A stretch of DNA of 22,520 bases from SKLM01 sp964450435 (GTDB taxonomy: Bacteria; Chloroflexota; Anaerolineae; B4-G1): contig CAYVCX010000050.1 in assembly GCA_964450435.1 (NCBI GenBank), forward strand, positions 1 to 22,520. Direction: 5' to 3'. Positions 14,535 through 22,466 of the stretch are shown here, piece after piece. Position 1 is the stretch's first letter; each line of letters starts with the position of its first letter. The notes below the pieces were generated by a model. It did no database searches. It was not told the origin of the DNA and saw only the letters and a list, made by a program, of their open reading frames with translations. The translations under genes and the position numbers were made by a program.

Positions 14535-15021
14535 TGGCCGTGTCATTGGGGTCAACACGATGATCGTCTCCCAAGCCCGTGCGTCGGCCGGGGTCGGATT
14601 CGCAATTCCGATCAGCATCGTGGCCCGCGTCGTGCCGGCCCTCATTGAGGAGGGAGAATACACGTATGCGTGGCTGGGCGTTGTGGGTCGGAATCTGGAC
14701 CGCGAGACGGCTGTGGCCATGGACTTGCCGGCGGATCAGCGGGGCGCGTTGGTCATTGAGGTGGCCGACGACGGGCCGGCTGACGCGGCTGGCCTTCAGG
14801 GTTCGGTCGAAGAGATCGTCGCCGACGGCACGACACTCCAGATTGGCGGCGACGTCATCGTCGGGATTGATGGAGAGCCGGTCCGTACAATGGACGATCT
14901 TATCGTCTACCTAGTTGAGGAGGCTCGGCCGGGGCAGAGGGTGACGCTAACGATACTGCGCGATGGCGCGAAGAGAGAGGTCGAGGTGAGACTGGGGAGC
15001 CGGCCTCGCGAGCAAGGGTGA
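14485..15021 (+). CDS. HtrA/DegP-like serine protease, C-terminal part with PDZ domain (frameshifted)
   Basis: This is the rest of the HtrA protein in the next frame. Its genuine homology begins at GGPLLDRDGRVIGVNTMIV, immediately after the catalytic serine, and continues through GVGFAIPISI. A single PDZ domain (residues about 62-170, starting YAWLGVVGRNL) ends the protein. The PDZ domain recognises C-terminal or exposed hydrophobic peptides and controls the protease. The formal ATG at 14485 lies inside the protease domain and has no ribosome binding site, so this part is unlikely to be made on its own unless ribosomes or polymerase slip on the G run. Confidence 0.8.
   Translation: MPPSTRATRGGPLLDRDGRVIGVNTMIVSQARASAGVGFAIPISIVARVVPALIEEGEYTYAWLGVVGRNLDRETAVAMDLPADQRGALVIEVADDGPADAAGLQGSVEEIVADGTTLQIGGDVIVGIDGEPVRTMDDLIVYLVEEARPGQRVTLTILRDGAKREVEVRLGSRPREQG
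14510..14517 (+). other. Run of eight Gs at the htrA frame break
   Basis: Family alignment expects AAC TCG GGG GGG CCG (seven Gs). The sequence has eight, shifting the frame directly after the catalytic serine. It may be a sequencing or assembly error, a real mutation, phase variation, or a slippage site. Confidence 0.85.
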
Positions 15022-15075
15022 CCGGCGTATGGTCTGGGGACTGAAAGAGGCGATCCGGGGGGTCTTTCTGTCGAG

Positions 15076-15104
15076 TTGACATCCTCGGCAGAAGCATTTA
15101 TGAT
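15076..15104 (+). promoter_or_regulatory. Consensus sigma-70 promoter between htrA and rpoD
   Basis: TTGACA at 15076-15081 (perfect), exactly 17 bases, then TATGAT at 15099-15104, followed by AGGGACAG. The expected start is about 15111. It is the best-matching promoter in the window, yet no coding gene begins for 500 bases. Confidence 0.8.
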
Positions 15105-15110
15105 AGGGAC

Positions 15111-15380
15111 AGTGGCTGGATCAGGTGAGAAGCTCTGCCATCTAGGTAGGGCTTTTCTAATGGCTTTCAGACATGGCTCTTATGGCAATCTAATGAACCC
15201 ATGAGAGCATGGCCGTAGTATTGGAGAGCGAACGCATTGGTCACGAGTCAGAGCATGGGTTGTGTTGAGGGTGTCTTGACGCCAAGGCCTGTGGGGCCGA
15301 GGACGGTCAAGTTGAAAACGAACTAGCCGGATTACACGATCTGACCCACGAGACCCGGCTTCGCAGGAAGTCGGGTTTTG
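15111..15380 (+). ncRNA. Candidate structured noncoding RNA, about 270 nt (or attenuated rpoD leader)
   Basis: Defined by the promoter at 15076-15104 and the terminator at 15354-15380. Three hairpins lie between. The first, at 15127-15157, is a continuous 13-bp stem with four G-T pairs and loop ATCTA. The second, at about 15172-15211, has a 10-bp stem (GCTCTTATGG with CCATGAGAGC) extended by CAT/ATG across one bulge. The third, at 15275-15312, has CTTGAC/GTCAAG, CC/GG and GGCC/GGCC segments separated by internal loops. No convincing protein frame exists. I do not recognise tmRNA, RNase P, 6S or a known riboswitch. The unit could be a free RNA or a terminated leader upstream of rpoD. Confidence 0.5.
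15354..15380 (+). terminator. Intrinsic terminator upstream of rpoD
   Basis: A 9-bp stem with one G-T pair (ACCCGGCTT at 15354-15362 with AAGTCGGGT at 15369-15377) and a 6-base loop, followed by TTTG. Together with the last stem base this gives a run of four Ts. It would end the RNA begun at 15111 and act as an attenuator if that RNA reads into rpoD. Confidence 0.7.
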
Positions 15381-15526
15381 TGCCCCTGGGCTGTTGGACA
15401 GTCGGTGAGAGGGCCCGTGCGGTTCTGGCGACCCCTCACAGCCAGATATCGGGGAAGATCGAGCGGAGGCGATTGAGTCGACTAACGAGTCTCTCATTGA
15501 GCGCGGTGGGGCGGAATGGGAAAGGG

Positions 15527-15553
15527 CACTGGTGTGAGGCTGTAGCACCAGTG
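15527..15553. repeat. Inverted repeat in the rpoD upstream region
   Basis: CACTGGTG and CACCAGTG are exact complements separated by 11 bases. The site is about 57 bases before the rpoD start. It could be an operator or an mRNA hairpin near the start; nothing else distinguishes it. Between the terminator and this site (15381-15526) I found no clear promoter. Confidence 0.5.
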
Positions 15554-15609
15554 GACGGATCAAGCGCGCTTGAGAGATAGCTGATGGGGTGAGGAGGGGT
15601 GTTGTTGTG

Positions 15610-16791
15610 ATGATGGAACGATACGAAGTTGAGGAGCAGCTTGAGGACATTGGATGGCTTCTGGACAAGGCGGAAGAGCAAGAGTACCTTACGATACAGC
15701 AGGTTCTGGAGGCCTTCCCGGAGGCCGAAGATGATATGACGGAGTTGGAGGACCTGTTTGCCTATCTCCAGGAACAGGGAATTGAGGTTGTCGAGAGCGA
15801 AGAGGAGATGGTTGAGGCTGGTCTGGAGAACGCGGATCTGGGCGAGGACTCGGAGGATGTGGAACCGGCCGACCTGAGCAACATCTCCGTGGATAATGCG
15901 GTCAGTCTCTACTTCAAGGAGATGGGGCGTGAGCCTTTGCTGACACGAGAGGAAGAGGTTGAGTTGGCCAAGAGGATGGAGCGGGGACGAGAGGCTAAGC
16001 GGAAGCTGGACCAGGATGACCACAGCCCTGAGGAACGGGAGCGCCTTGAAGATCTGATTGCGGATGGGAAGGCGGCTCGGGAGCGCCTCATCAAGGCGAA
16101 CACGCGGCTCGTGGTGAGCATCGCCAAGAGGTACCGGGGCCAGGGGCTCTCCTTCCTTGACTTGATCCAGGCGGGCAACGTGGGCTTGATCAAGGCGGCG
16201 GATAAGTTTGACCACACCCGCGGGACGAAGTTTGGCACCTACGCCACGTGGTGGATTCGGCAGTCGGTTGCCAGGACGTTGAAGCAGCAGGGGCGAAACA
16301 TCCGCATTCCCGTGCACACCAACGATCGGATCCGGAAGCTCTATCAGGTAGCAGCGCGCCTGGAGCAGGATCTGGGGCATCGGCCAACCCCGGAGGAGAT
16401 CGCTGAAGAAGCCGACCTTGAGCCTGAACAGGTGCGCTGGCTGTTGGGGGTGTCGCAGCGACCTCTATCATTGGAGAAGCCGGTGGACGAGGAGGGCGAG
16501 AGTGAGTTCGGCGACTTCCTTGAGGACGAGGATGTCCCCTCTCCGCCACAGAGGGCGGAGATGCATCTGCTCCACGAGGATCTGGAGGACGCGCTGAGTA
16601 CACTGACGCCGCGGGAGGTCCAGGTTCTGCGCATGCGGTTTGGCCTGGCCGGCGCGGATACGTATACGCTGAGAGAGGTGGGGGAGAAGCTTGGCGTCAC
16701 GCGAGAACGCATCCGTCAGATCGAGGGGAAGGCGCTGAAGAAGCTACGCCACCCGCGCTATCGACGCAGGCTGCGTCCTTACCTTACCTGA
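15610..16791 (+). CDS. rpoD: Primary RNA polymerase sigma factor (RpoD/SigA)
   Basis: A 393-residue sigma-70 group 1 factor that directs core polymerase to housekeeping promoters. Region 1.1 is present in short form (YLTIQQVLEAFPEAEDDMTE, then an acidic stretch). Region 1.2 is VDNAVSLYFKEMGREPLLTR. Regions 2.1-2.4 contain LVVSIAKRYRGQGLSFLDLI, GNVGLIKAADKFDHTRGTKF and TYATWWIRQSVARTLKQQGR; the WWIRQ helix reads the -10. Region 3 follows HTNDRIRKL. Region 4.2 has the helix-turn-helix TLREVGEKLGVTRERIRQIE, which reads the -35. The ATG at 15610 follows GAGGAGGGG by about ten bases; GTG at 15607 or ATG at 15613 would also fit. It is monocistronic as far as the sequence shows, preceded by a long untranslated region. 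Confidence 0.96.
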   Translation: MMERYEVEEQLEDIGWLLDKAEEQEYLTIQQVLEAFPEAEDDMTELEDLFAYLQEQGIEVVESEEEMVEAGLENADLGEDSEDVEPADLSNISVDNAVSLYFKEMGREPLLTREEEVELAKRMERGREAKRKLDQDDHSPEERERLEDLIADGKAARERLIKANTRLVVSIAKRYRGQGLSFLDLIQAGNVGLIKAADKFDHTRGTKFGTYATWWIRQSVARTLKQQGRNIRIPVHTNDRIRKLYQVAARLEQDLGHRPTPEEIAEEADLEPEQVRWLLGVSQRPLSLEKPVDEEGESEFGDFLEDEDVPSPPQRAEMHLLHEDLEDALSTLTPREVQVLRMRFGLAGADTYTLREVGEKLGVTRERIRQIEGKALKKLRHPRYRRRLRPYLT

Positions 16792-16994
16792 GACAGGCAC
16801 CGGCGAGCAGCACCCTAAATCGCACGGAGGGCCTGCCGGACGCACAGGATGCTCTTCTGAGTGACTCATAAGGGAAGCTGATCCGATGCGGTGCGCGCGC
16901 CGCCTGTTCTGGCCGGGTCGAGCCGGATGACCAGGACTGTATGGCAGCCCGGCACGGAAGTTCATAATCTCATAGTCACCAATCGACGCGCTCA

Positions 16995-17064
16995 AGCTCG
17001 GTCGTTCCACCCATGCGATTGTAGCACCACCTGGATCTGGTGGTGATGGTGGAACGACCGGGCT
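16995..17064. repeat. Large nested hairpin downstream of rpoD
   Basis: The outer arms are 17 bp with one G-T pair (16995-17011 with 17048-17064, core GGTCGTTCCACC). An inner 7-bp hairpin, CACCACC/GGTGGTG at 17025-17045, sits within the loop. No T-run follows. It may be a stabilising 3' structure of the rpoD mRNA, a factor-dependent end, or a small repeat element. I saw no second copy in the window. Confidence 0.7.
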
Positions 17065-17072
17065 CTGTGCGT

Positions 17073-17098
17073 GGGCCCCGCGCCGCAGTGCGGGGCCC
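17073..17098 (+). repeat. GC-rich hairpin downstream of rpoD
   Basis: A perfect 9-bp stem (GGGCCCCGC with GCGGGGCCC) and an 8-base loop, nine bases after the nested hairpin. It lacks a T-tract. With its neighbour it probably marks the end of the rpoD transcript. The rest of 16792-16994 shows nothing I can interpret. Confidence 0.55.
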
Positions 17099-17155
17099 TG
17101 GCTGGAGAACTATGATGGGGCAGCAGGCGTGATTGTCGCGGGAAAAGCCCGAGGG

Positions 17156-17183
17156 TTGAAACTTCGTGTCTCCATGTTAGAAT
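17156..17183 (+). promoter_or_regulatory. Promoter of the Gld-like ABC operon
   Basis: TTGAAA at 17156-17161, a 16-base spacer and TAGAAT at 17178-17183 with a TGT extension. The expected start near 17190 gives a leader of about 48 bases ending in GAGGAGAAG before the ATG. Confidence 0.7.
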
Positions 17184-17237
17184 CCCGTTTCGTATGCTTC
17201 TGACTCAGCAGGTGCGTTGTAGAGGAGAAGAAAGCTT

Positions 17238-18179
17238 ATGATCAACGTTAGCGATGTCACCAAGTGGTACGGCCCGATCGACGCGCTGCGCGGCGTGAGC
17301 TTCAGCGTCGCGGCGGGGGAGATCGTCGGGCTGCTCGGCCCTAACGGGGCGGGAAAGACTACGACGATAAAGATCTTGACTGGCGGTCTGCACCCGGACG
17401 ATGGGGCTGTAGAGGTGAACGGGCTCGACGTGCTGGAACACACCCAAGAGGTGCAGGCGCAGATCGGCTACCTGCCCGAGACGGCACCTCTCTATCGGGA
17501 GCTGACGGTACAGGGTTATCTCAAGATGATGTCCGAGCTGCGGGACATTCCGGACGAGGAAGAGCGCGCCTGCATCTCGGAGGCTGTCTACGCGACGGGG
17601 TTGGCCGATCATCTGACGCGTCCTATCGGTGAGCTGAGCAAAGGCTTCCGCCAGCGTGTGGGGCTGGCCCAGGCCATTGTCCACAAGCCGCGCCTTCTGA
17701 TCCTGGACGAACCGACAATTGGCCTGGATCCCACCCAGGTGGTCGAAGTGCGCCGCCTGATTCGGCGGCTGTCCAGGCACAGCACTGTCCTGCTTTCCAC
17801 GCACATCCTCTCTGAGGTCGAGGCGCTCTGTGATCGGGTGATCATCTTGATCAACGGCCGCATCCGTGCTGACGCCAGGCTGTCCGAGTTGGCCTCCACA
17901 TCGGACGCGATCCTGGTGCTCGATGAGGAGATACCCGGGGTCGAGGAGACGCTCCTGAGCCTGGAGGGGGTCAGAGGGGTTGACGTCGTCGACTCAAGCG
18001 ACGGATTGCGGGCCGAACGGCGCTTCCCCACCTACCGCGTCCTGGGCAAGGATAGTAGCGCTGACCTCTGCCCGAAGGTCTTCGATCGGGCGCGGCAAGA
18101 GGGCTGGCCGGTGCGAGAGCTGCGGCAAGACGTGCGCACGCTGGAATCGGTCTTCAATGAGTTGGCAACCAGTGCATAA
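17238..18179 (+). CDS. ABC transporter ATP-binding protein, GldA-like
   Basis: A 313-residue nucleotide-binding subunit of an ABC-2 type transporter. Walker A is GPNGAGKT at 34-41, the Q-loop region is GYLPET (77-82, typical of GldA/NatA-type ATPases), the signature is LSKGFRQR at 133-140, Walker B is LLILDEP at 153-159 with Glu158, and the switch His is His189. Residues about 215-313 are an extra C-terminal domain as in multidrug/ABC-2 ATPases. It should energise the permease encoded 30 bases downstream. In Bacteroidetes the homologous GldA-GldF-GldG set is needed for gliding; in other phyla the substrate is unknown. Confidence 0.94.
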   Translation: MINVSDVTKWYGPIDALRGVSFSVAAGEIVGLLGPNGAGKTTTIKILTGGLHPDDGAVEVNGLDVLEHTQEVQAQIGYLPETAPLYRELTVQGYLKMMSELRDIPDEEERACISEAVYATGLADHLTRPIGELSKGFRQRVGLAQAIVHKPRLLILDEPTIGLDPTQVVEVRRLIRRLSRHSTVLLSTHILSEVEALCDRVIILINGRIRADARLSELASTSDAILVLDEEIPGVEETLLSLEGVRGVDVVDSSDGLRAERRFPTYRVLGKDSSADLCPKVFDRARQEGWPVRELRQDVRTLESVFNELATSA

Positions 18180-18209
18180 CTTCAAGCTACGACTCGGAGG
18201 TGTGTTGTC

Positions 18210-21143
18210 GTGAAACAGGCACTAGCGATCACGCGTAAAGAATTGGAGGGCTACTTCGGTTCGCCCATGGCCCTCATCTTCGTGGGCGTCTTCCTGGCGG
18301 CCACGTTGTTCTCGTTCTTCTGGGTGGACACGTTTTTCTCCCGCGGCATCGCAGACGTCCGGCCCCTCTTTCGCTGGATGCCGGTGTTGATGATCTTCCT
18401 GGTAGCAGCGCTGACGATGCGGCAATGGAGCGAGGAGGAGCGGTCGGGGACGCTGGAGGTGCTCCTTTCCCTCCCCGTTACGCCGATCCAACTGGTCATC
18501 GGGAAGTTCCTGGCAGTGATGGCGCTGATCGCGGTTGCTCTGGGGCTGACCTTCTCTCTCCCGATCACGGTAGAGATTCTGGGGAACCTGGACTGGGGTC
18601 CGGTCGTCGGCGGCTACCTGGCTGCGCTTCTGCTCGCGGCGGCCTACGCGGCCGTCGGTCTTTTCGTGTCGTCGCGCACTGAGAATCAGATCGTGGCGCT
18701 GATTATGTCCGTGCTGCTCTGCGGGCTGTTTTTTCTGGTTGGGTCTCGTGGGGTGACGGACTTCTTCGGCGATCGGGTCGGGGAGATTCTGCGCGCCATC
18801 GGCTCCGGAAGCCGATTTGAGAGTATCGAGCGGGGCGTGATTGACTTGCGCGATCTACTCTATTACCTGTCCCTGACGGGCATTTTTCTGACGCTGAACG
18901 TTGCCTCGCTGCATAGCAAGCGCTGGAGCAGCGGCAAACGGACGCGCCCTTATCGGCGCGCCGTCACCCTTACGTCGATTCTGGTGCTGGTGAATCTGGT
19001 CCTGGCCAACGTCTGGGTCTTCCCGTTGCGCGTCCGCGCGCTCCGTCTGGACCTTACGGAGGGCCGAGAATACACCCTCTCGCAGACGACGCGCGATCTT
19101 CTGAGCAACTTGCAGGAACCCATGTTGGTGCGCGGCTACTTCAGTGAGAGGACGCACCCGCTCCTGGCCCCGCTGGTCCCGCAGATCCGCGATATGCTGC
19201 GCGAGTATGAGGTCGCAGCCGGGGGCAGGATGAAGCTGGAGATCATCGATCCAGCGGAGCATCCGGAGCTGGAGGCTGAGGCCAACCAAATGTACGGCAT
19301 TCGCCCTAATCCTTTCCAGGTTTCCGGGCGGTACGAGCAATCGGTGATTAACTCGTACTTCGACATCTTGATCCGCTACGGGGATCAGCACGTGGTGCTC
19401 GGCTTCGGCGATCTCATCGAGGTGCAGTCGAGCGGCGGGGGCGTCGACGTTCGCCTCCGCAACCTGGAGTACGATCTGACCAGCGCGATCAGGAAGGTGG
19501 TCTACGGCTTCCAGAGCGTGGAGGCGGTGCTGGCTGCGCTGGAAGATCCGGCCGAGTTGACGGTCTACGTGACACCAGAGACCCTGCCTGAGCGGCTATC
19601 GGACGCTTCCGACACGATCAGGGAGGTAGGGGAGGCTATCGCCCGCGAGTCCAACGGGAAATTCGCCTATACGATAGTGAATCCAGACGCGCCTGACAGC
19701 CCCGTCACCCGGCAGGAGCTGTACGACCAGTACCAGATCCAGCCATTTGCCACCTCGCTCTTCTCCAGCGAATCCTACTACTTGCACATGGTCCTGCAGG
19801 TGGGCGATCAGGCACAGGTCATCTACCCGTCAGGGGAGATGACCGAGGGCGACATCCGCTCCTCGATCGAGACGACGCTCAAGCGGTTGTCTCCCGGCTT
19901 CCTGCAGGTGGTTGGGCTATGGACCCCGCCGGCTGAGCCACAGCAGGATATGCTTGGGCAGATGCAGCAGCCTATCTCTAGCTGGCAGCAGATCAGAGAG
20001 TCGTTGGGGCAGGAGTACGAGGTTCGCAGCGTCGATCTGAGCACCGGGCAGGTGCCGGCCAACGTGGACGTCCTGGTCATCGTTGCGCCCCAGGGCATGA
20101 CCGACAAGGAGCGTTTTGCCATCGATCAGTATCTGATGCGGGGCGGAGCGGTGGTGGTCGCCGCGGGTAACTACGGCATCCAGGTGGACCCGATGCTGGG
20201 CGGGCTGGGGTTGAAGCCGCTGGAGGAGAGTCTGCGGGAGATGCTGTCTGAGTACGGCATTCGCGTTGAACAATCGTTGGTGATGGATCCGCAGAACGAA
20301 CCCTTCCCGGTGCAGACCACGCGAGAGGTCGGCGGAACCCAGGTGCGGGAGATTCAGGCCATTGACTATCCCTTCTTCGTGGACATCCGACAGGATGGGA
20401 TGGCTTCGGACAGCCCCATTGTCGCCAACCTGCCGGCCCTGACCCTGAACTGGGCGTCACCGATTACCGTGGATGAGGAGAAGAATGCCGGTCGCGAGGT
20501 CACGGAGCTGCTTCAATCGAGCCCGCAGTCCTGGACGCGGACCGACACGAACATCCAGCCCGACTTCAGCGCCTATCCGCAACTCGGGTTCCCGAGGGGG
20601 AGCGAACAGGGGCCGTACACGCTGGCCGTCTCCGTGCAGGGGGCGTTCGAGAGCGCGTTCAAGGACAAGCCTTCTCCATTTGCCGAAAGCGAACCCGAGG
20701 AAGAGGGCGCGGAGCCTGCAGAGGAGGGGACGCCCACGCCAACGCCACCCTCCTCTCTGGCGAAGATTGACTCGTCGCCGGAGACGTCCCGGTTGATCGT
20801 CATCGGCAGCGCCGAGTTCGTGGACGACGTCGTGTTCGAGATCTCCTCCAGTCTCACGCGAGATCGCTACCTCAATAGCCTACAGGTTGTGCAGAACTGC
20901 GTGGCCTGGTCGACGGAGGACTTGGCCCTCCTCAGTATCCGCTCGCGCGGAACGCAGACGCGGGTGCTCGCGCCGCTCACTGAGCGGGAGCAGTCGTTCT
21001 GGGAGGGGGCGAACTACACAGTTGCACTGCTGGCGCTGGTAGTCGTCGGTATCGTCTGGAGTTCCCGGCGTCGAAATGAGGAGCCGATGGAGTTGCTGCC
21101 CCGGGAGGCTGTTGCAACTTCCACGCAGGAGGTGACCCAATGA
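18210..21143 (+). CDS. GldF-GldG fusion: ABC-2 permease joined to GldG-like extracytoplasmic domain
   Basis: A 977-residue membrane protein. Residues 1-240 form a six-helix ABC-2 permease like GldF, with EERSGTLEVLLSLPV at 76-90 as the family hallmark. From about residue 245 a second protein begins: a membrane helix (252-272), then LTEGREYTLSQTTRDLL (282-298), the start typical of GldG/DUF7088 proteins, and a large extracytoplasmic region with the GldG-type segment after residue 550. An acidic Pro/Thr-rich linker lies at about 825-850, and a final membrane helix at about 935-950 precedes a short cytoplasmic tail. In many bacteria these are two genes, gldF and gldG. The GTG start at 18210 follows CGGAGG. 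The stop overlaps the next gene as ATGA. Confidence 0.92.
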   Translation: MKQALAITRKELEGYFGSPMALIFVGVFLAATLFSFFWVDTFFSRGIADVRPLFRWMPVLMIFLVAALTMRQWSEEERSGTLEVLLSLPVTPIQLVIGKFLAVMALIAVALGLTFSLPITVEILGNLDWGPVVGGYLAALLLAAAYAAVGLFVSSRTENQIVALIMSVLLCGLFFLVGSRGVTDFFGDRVGEILRAIGSGSRFESIERGVIDLRDLLYYLSLTGIFLTLNVASLHSKRWSSGKRTRPYRRAVTLTSILVLVNLVLANVWVFPLRVRALRLDLTEGREYTLSQTTRDLLSNLQEPMLVRGYFSERTHPLLAPLVPQIRDMLREYEVAAGGRMKLEIIDPAEHPELEAEANQMYGIRPNPFQVSGRYEQSVINSYFDILIRYGDQHVVLGFGDLIEVQSSGGGVDVRLRNLEYDLTSAIRKVVYGFQSVEAVLAALEDPAELTVYVTPETLPERLSDASDTIREVGEAIARESNGKFAYTIVNPDAPDSPVTRQELYDQYQIQPFATSLFSSESYYLHMVLQVGDQAQVIYPSGEMTEGDIRSSIETTLKRLSPGFLQVVGLWTPPAEPQQDMLGQMQQPISSWQQIRESLGQEYEVRSVDLSTGQVPANVDVLVIVAPQGMTDKERFAIDQYLMRGGAVVVAAGNYGIQVDPMLGGLGLKPLEESLREMLSEYGIRVEQSLVMDPQNEPFPVQTTREVGGTQVREIQAIDYPFFVDIRQDGMASDSPIVANLPALTLNWASPITVDEEKNAGREVTELLQSSPQSWTRTDTNIQPDFSAYPQLGFPRGSEQGPYTLAVSVQGAFESAFKDKPSPFAESEPEEEGAEPAEEGTPTPTPPSSLAKIDSSPETSRLIVIGSAEFVDDVVFEISSSLTRDRYLNSLQVVQNCVAWSTEDLALLSIRSRGTQTRVLAPLTEREQSFWEGANYTVALLALVVVGIVWSSRRRNEEPMELLPREAVATSTQEVTQ

Positions 21144-22105
21144 TCAAGAGAAACCATCAGATCCTGGCTGGTGTCCTCATCGCTCAGATTGTCTTGAGCG
21201 TTGTTGTCTTCTGGCCTAGGCCGTCGACGGCTGCCCAGGCGGAGCCTCTTTTCCCCGATCTGGAGGTGGGGGATGTGACCACGCTTACCGTGGAAGACGC
21301 TCAGGGGAACGGGGTCACTCTGCAGAGGGTTGCGGGCGAGTGGACGCTACCCGAGGCGGATGAGTACCCGGCCCGGAGCGATGACATTGACTCGTTCGTA
21401 AAGAAGCTGACGGAGTTGAGCACAGGGCGGCTGGTGACCGGTAGCGATACCAGCCACCGTCGTCTTCAGGTCGCTCCGGACGAGTTCGCGCGGCGTATCT
21501 TGTTCGGGACGAGCGGGGGGACGCGGCACACGGTGTACCTGGGGACTTCGCCGCAGTATGGTTCCGCACACTTTCGCGTGGAGGGCCAGAGCGAGACGTA
21601 CTTGACCAGCGAACTGTCCGCCTATGACGCGAATGCCACGATTGCCGGCTGGATTGACTCGAGCTACCGGAGCGCGGCGCAGGAAGACGTCAATCGGTTC
21701 ACCCTGGAGAATGCCAGCGGCACCTTTGTCTTTGAGAAGGAGGGCGACGAGAGCTGGACGATGGCTGGTTTGGGCGAAGATGAGACGCTGGACCAGGCAG
21801 AGGTCAGGCGCGTGCTACAGCGAGCCAGCTCCATTACGATGAGAAAGCCCCTGGGGAGGGAGGAGGATCCTCTCTACGGTATGGATGACCCGAGTGCCCT
21901 GGTGATGCTCGAGACCGATGAGAAAGTGGTGACCTTACAGGTCGGGGCGAAGGAACCTGATGATGCGGGTTACGTCGTCAAGTCATCCGAATCGGACTAC
22001 TATGTGAGCGTCGCTGAGTCCGGCGTGAGGGCATTGGTGGAGAACGGGCGTGATGCATTCCTCGAGCAGCCACCCACTCCGGAAGAGGAATCAAACGGCG
22101 CGTAG
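21140..22105 (+). CDS. DUF4340 domain-containing membrane-anchored protein
   Basis: A 321-residue protein. One membrane helix lies at residues 7-25, with the rest outside the cytoplasm. The body contains two similar beta-rich segments (about 45-170 and 180-300), with patterns such as GEWTLPEADEYPARSDDIDS and SWTMAGLGEDETLDQAEVR, the DUF4340 repeat. Family members usually follow GldG-like genes, and the ATGA overlap with the fusion gene here shows coupled translation. It is probably the periplasm-side accessory of the Gld-like transporter; the molecular role is unknown. The C-terminus is acidic and unstructured. Confidence 0.88.
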   Translation: MIKRNHQILAGVLIAQIVLSVVVFWPRPSTAAQAEPLFPDLEVGDVTTLTVEDAQGNGVTLQRVAGEWTLPEADEYPARSDDIDSFVKKLTELSTGRLVTGSDTSHRRLQVAPDEFARRILFGTSGGTRHTVYLGTSPQYGSAHFRVEGQSETYLTSELSAYDANATIAGWIDSSYRSAAQEDVNRFTLENASGTFVFEKEGDESWTMAGLGEDETLDQAEVRRVLQRASSITMRKPLGREEDPLYGMDDPSALVMLETDEKVVTLQVGAKEPDDAGYVVKSSESDYYVSVAESGVRALVENGRDAFLEQPPTPEEESNGA

Positions 22106-22278
22106 CTGACAGACCCTTCGAGGCTTGCCGGGGCGCCCGGGCCTCGACCTGCGCGGTGCGGTCGTAGGCGTCTGGCCTTGAGATGGGCATTCTCTCGGCC
22201 AGGCCCAGTTGATCGGCCCAGGGCAACCGTCTGGTGCGCACATGGTTCTCGGTTGGGCAGCTTTTCGGGGTCGGGAGA

Positions 22279-22319
22279 GATGAGGCCGGCTCCGACGGGG
22301 TGGTCGGGCCGGCCTCATC
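22279..22319. terminator. Hairpin between the ABC operon and convergent tRNAs
   Basis: A perfect 12-bp stem (GATGAGGCCGGC at 22279-22290 with its complement at 22308-22319), extended inward by five more pairs past a bulged T. Neither side has a strong T-run. It may end the ABC operon, the tRNA transcript, or both. The stretch 22106-22278 shows no gene. Confidence 0.5.
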
Positions 22320-22351
22320 CGGCGGGTGGGGATGCGCCACTGGTGTTTAAG

Positions 22352-22425
22352 CGCCCCCGGTGCGACTCGAACGCACAGCCTGCGGATTCGAAGTCCGACG
22401 CTCTGTCCAATTGAGCTACGGGGGC
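22352..22425 (-). tRNA. tRNA-Arg, anticodon TCG
   Basis: A 74-base cloverleaf: acceptor GCCCCCG/CGGGGGC with discriminator G, D-arm GCTC/GAGC, anticodon loop CTTCGAA (anticodon TCG, reading CGA), and T-arm GTGCG-TTCGAGT-CGCAC. The 27-43 pair is a T-C mismatch, so the anticodon stem has four good pairs. CCA is not encoded. It lies downstream of tRNA-His in the same direction. Confidence 0.95.
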
Positions 22426-22437
22426 AACGTATAACGA

Positions 22438-22459
22438 AAGCCGGATCTTCATCCGGCTT
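22438..22459 (-). terminator. Hairpin between the two tRNA genes
   Basis: A perfect 9-bp stem (AAGCCGGAT with ATCCGGCTT) and a 4-base loop, between tRNA-His and tRNA-Arg. On the minus strand it ends CTTTCG, a short T-tract. It may be a weak terminator or a processing signal. Confidence 0.5.
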
Positions 22460-22466
22460 CATCGAG

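Noticed and set aside
15541..17029. The 10-mer TGTAGCACCA on both sides of rpoD (15541 and 17020)
   Set aside because: A single pair of 10-base matches can occur by chance in this length, and the flanking sequences do not agree.
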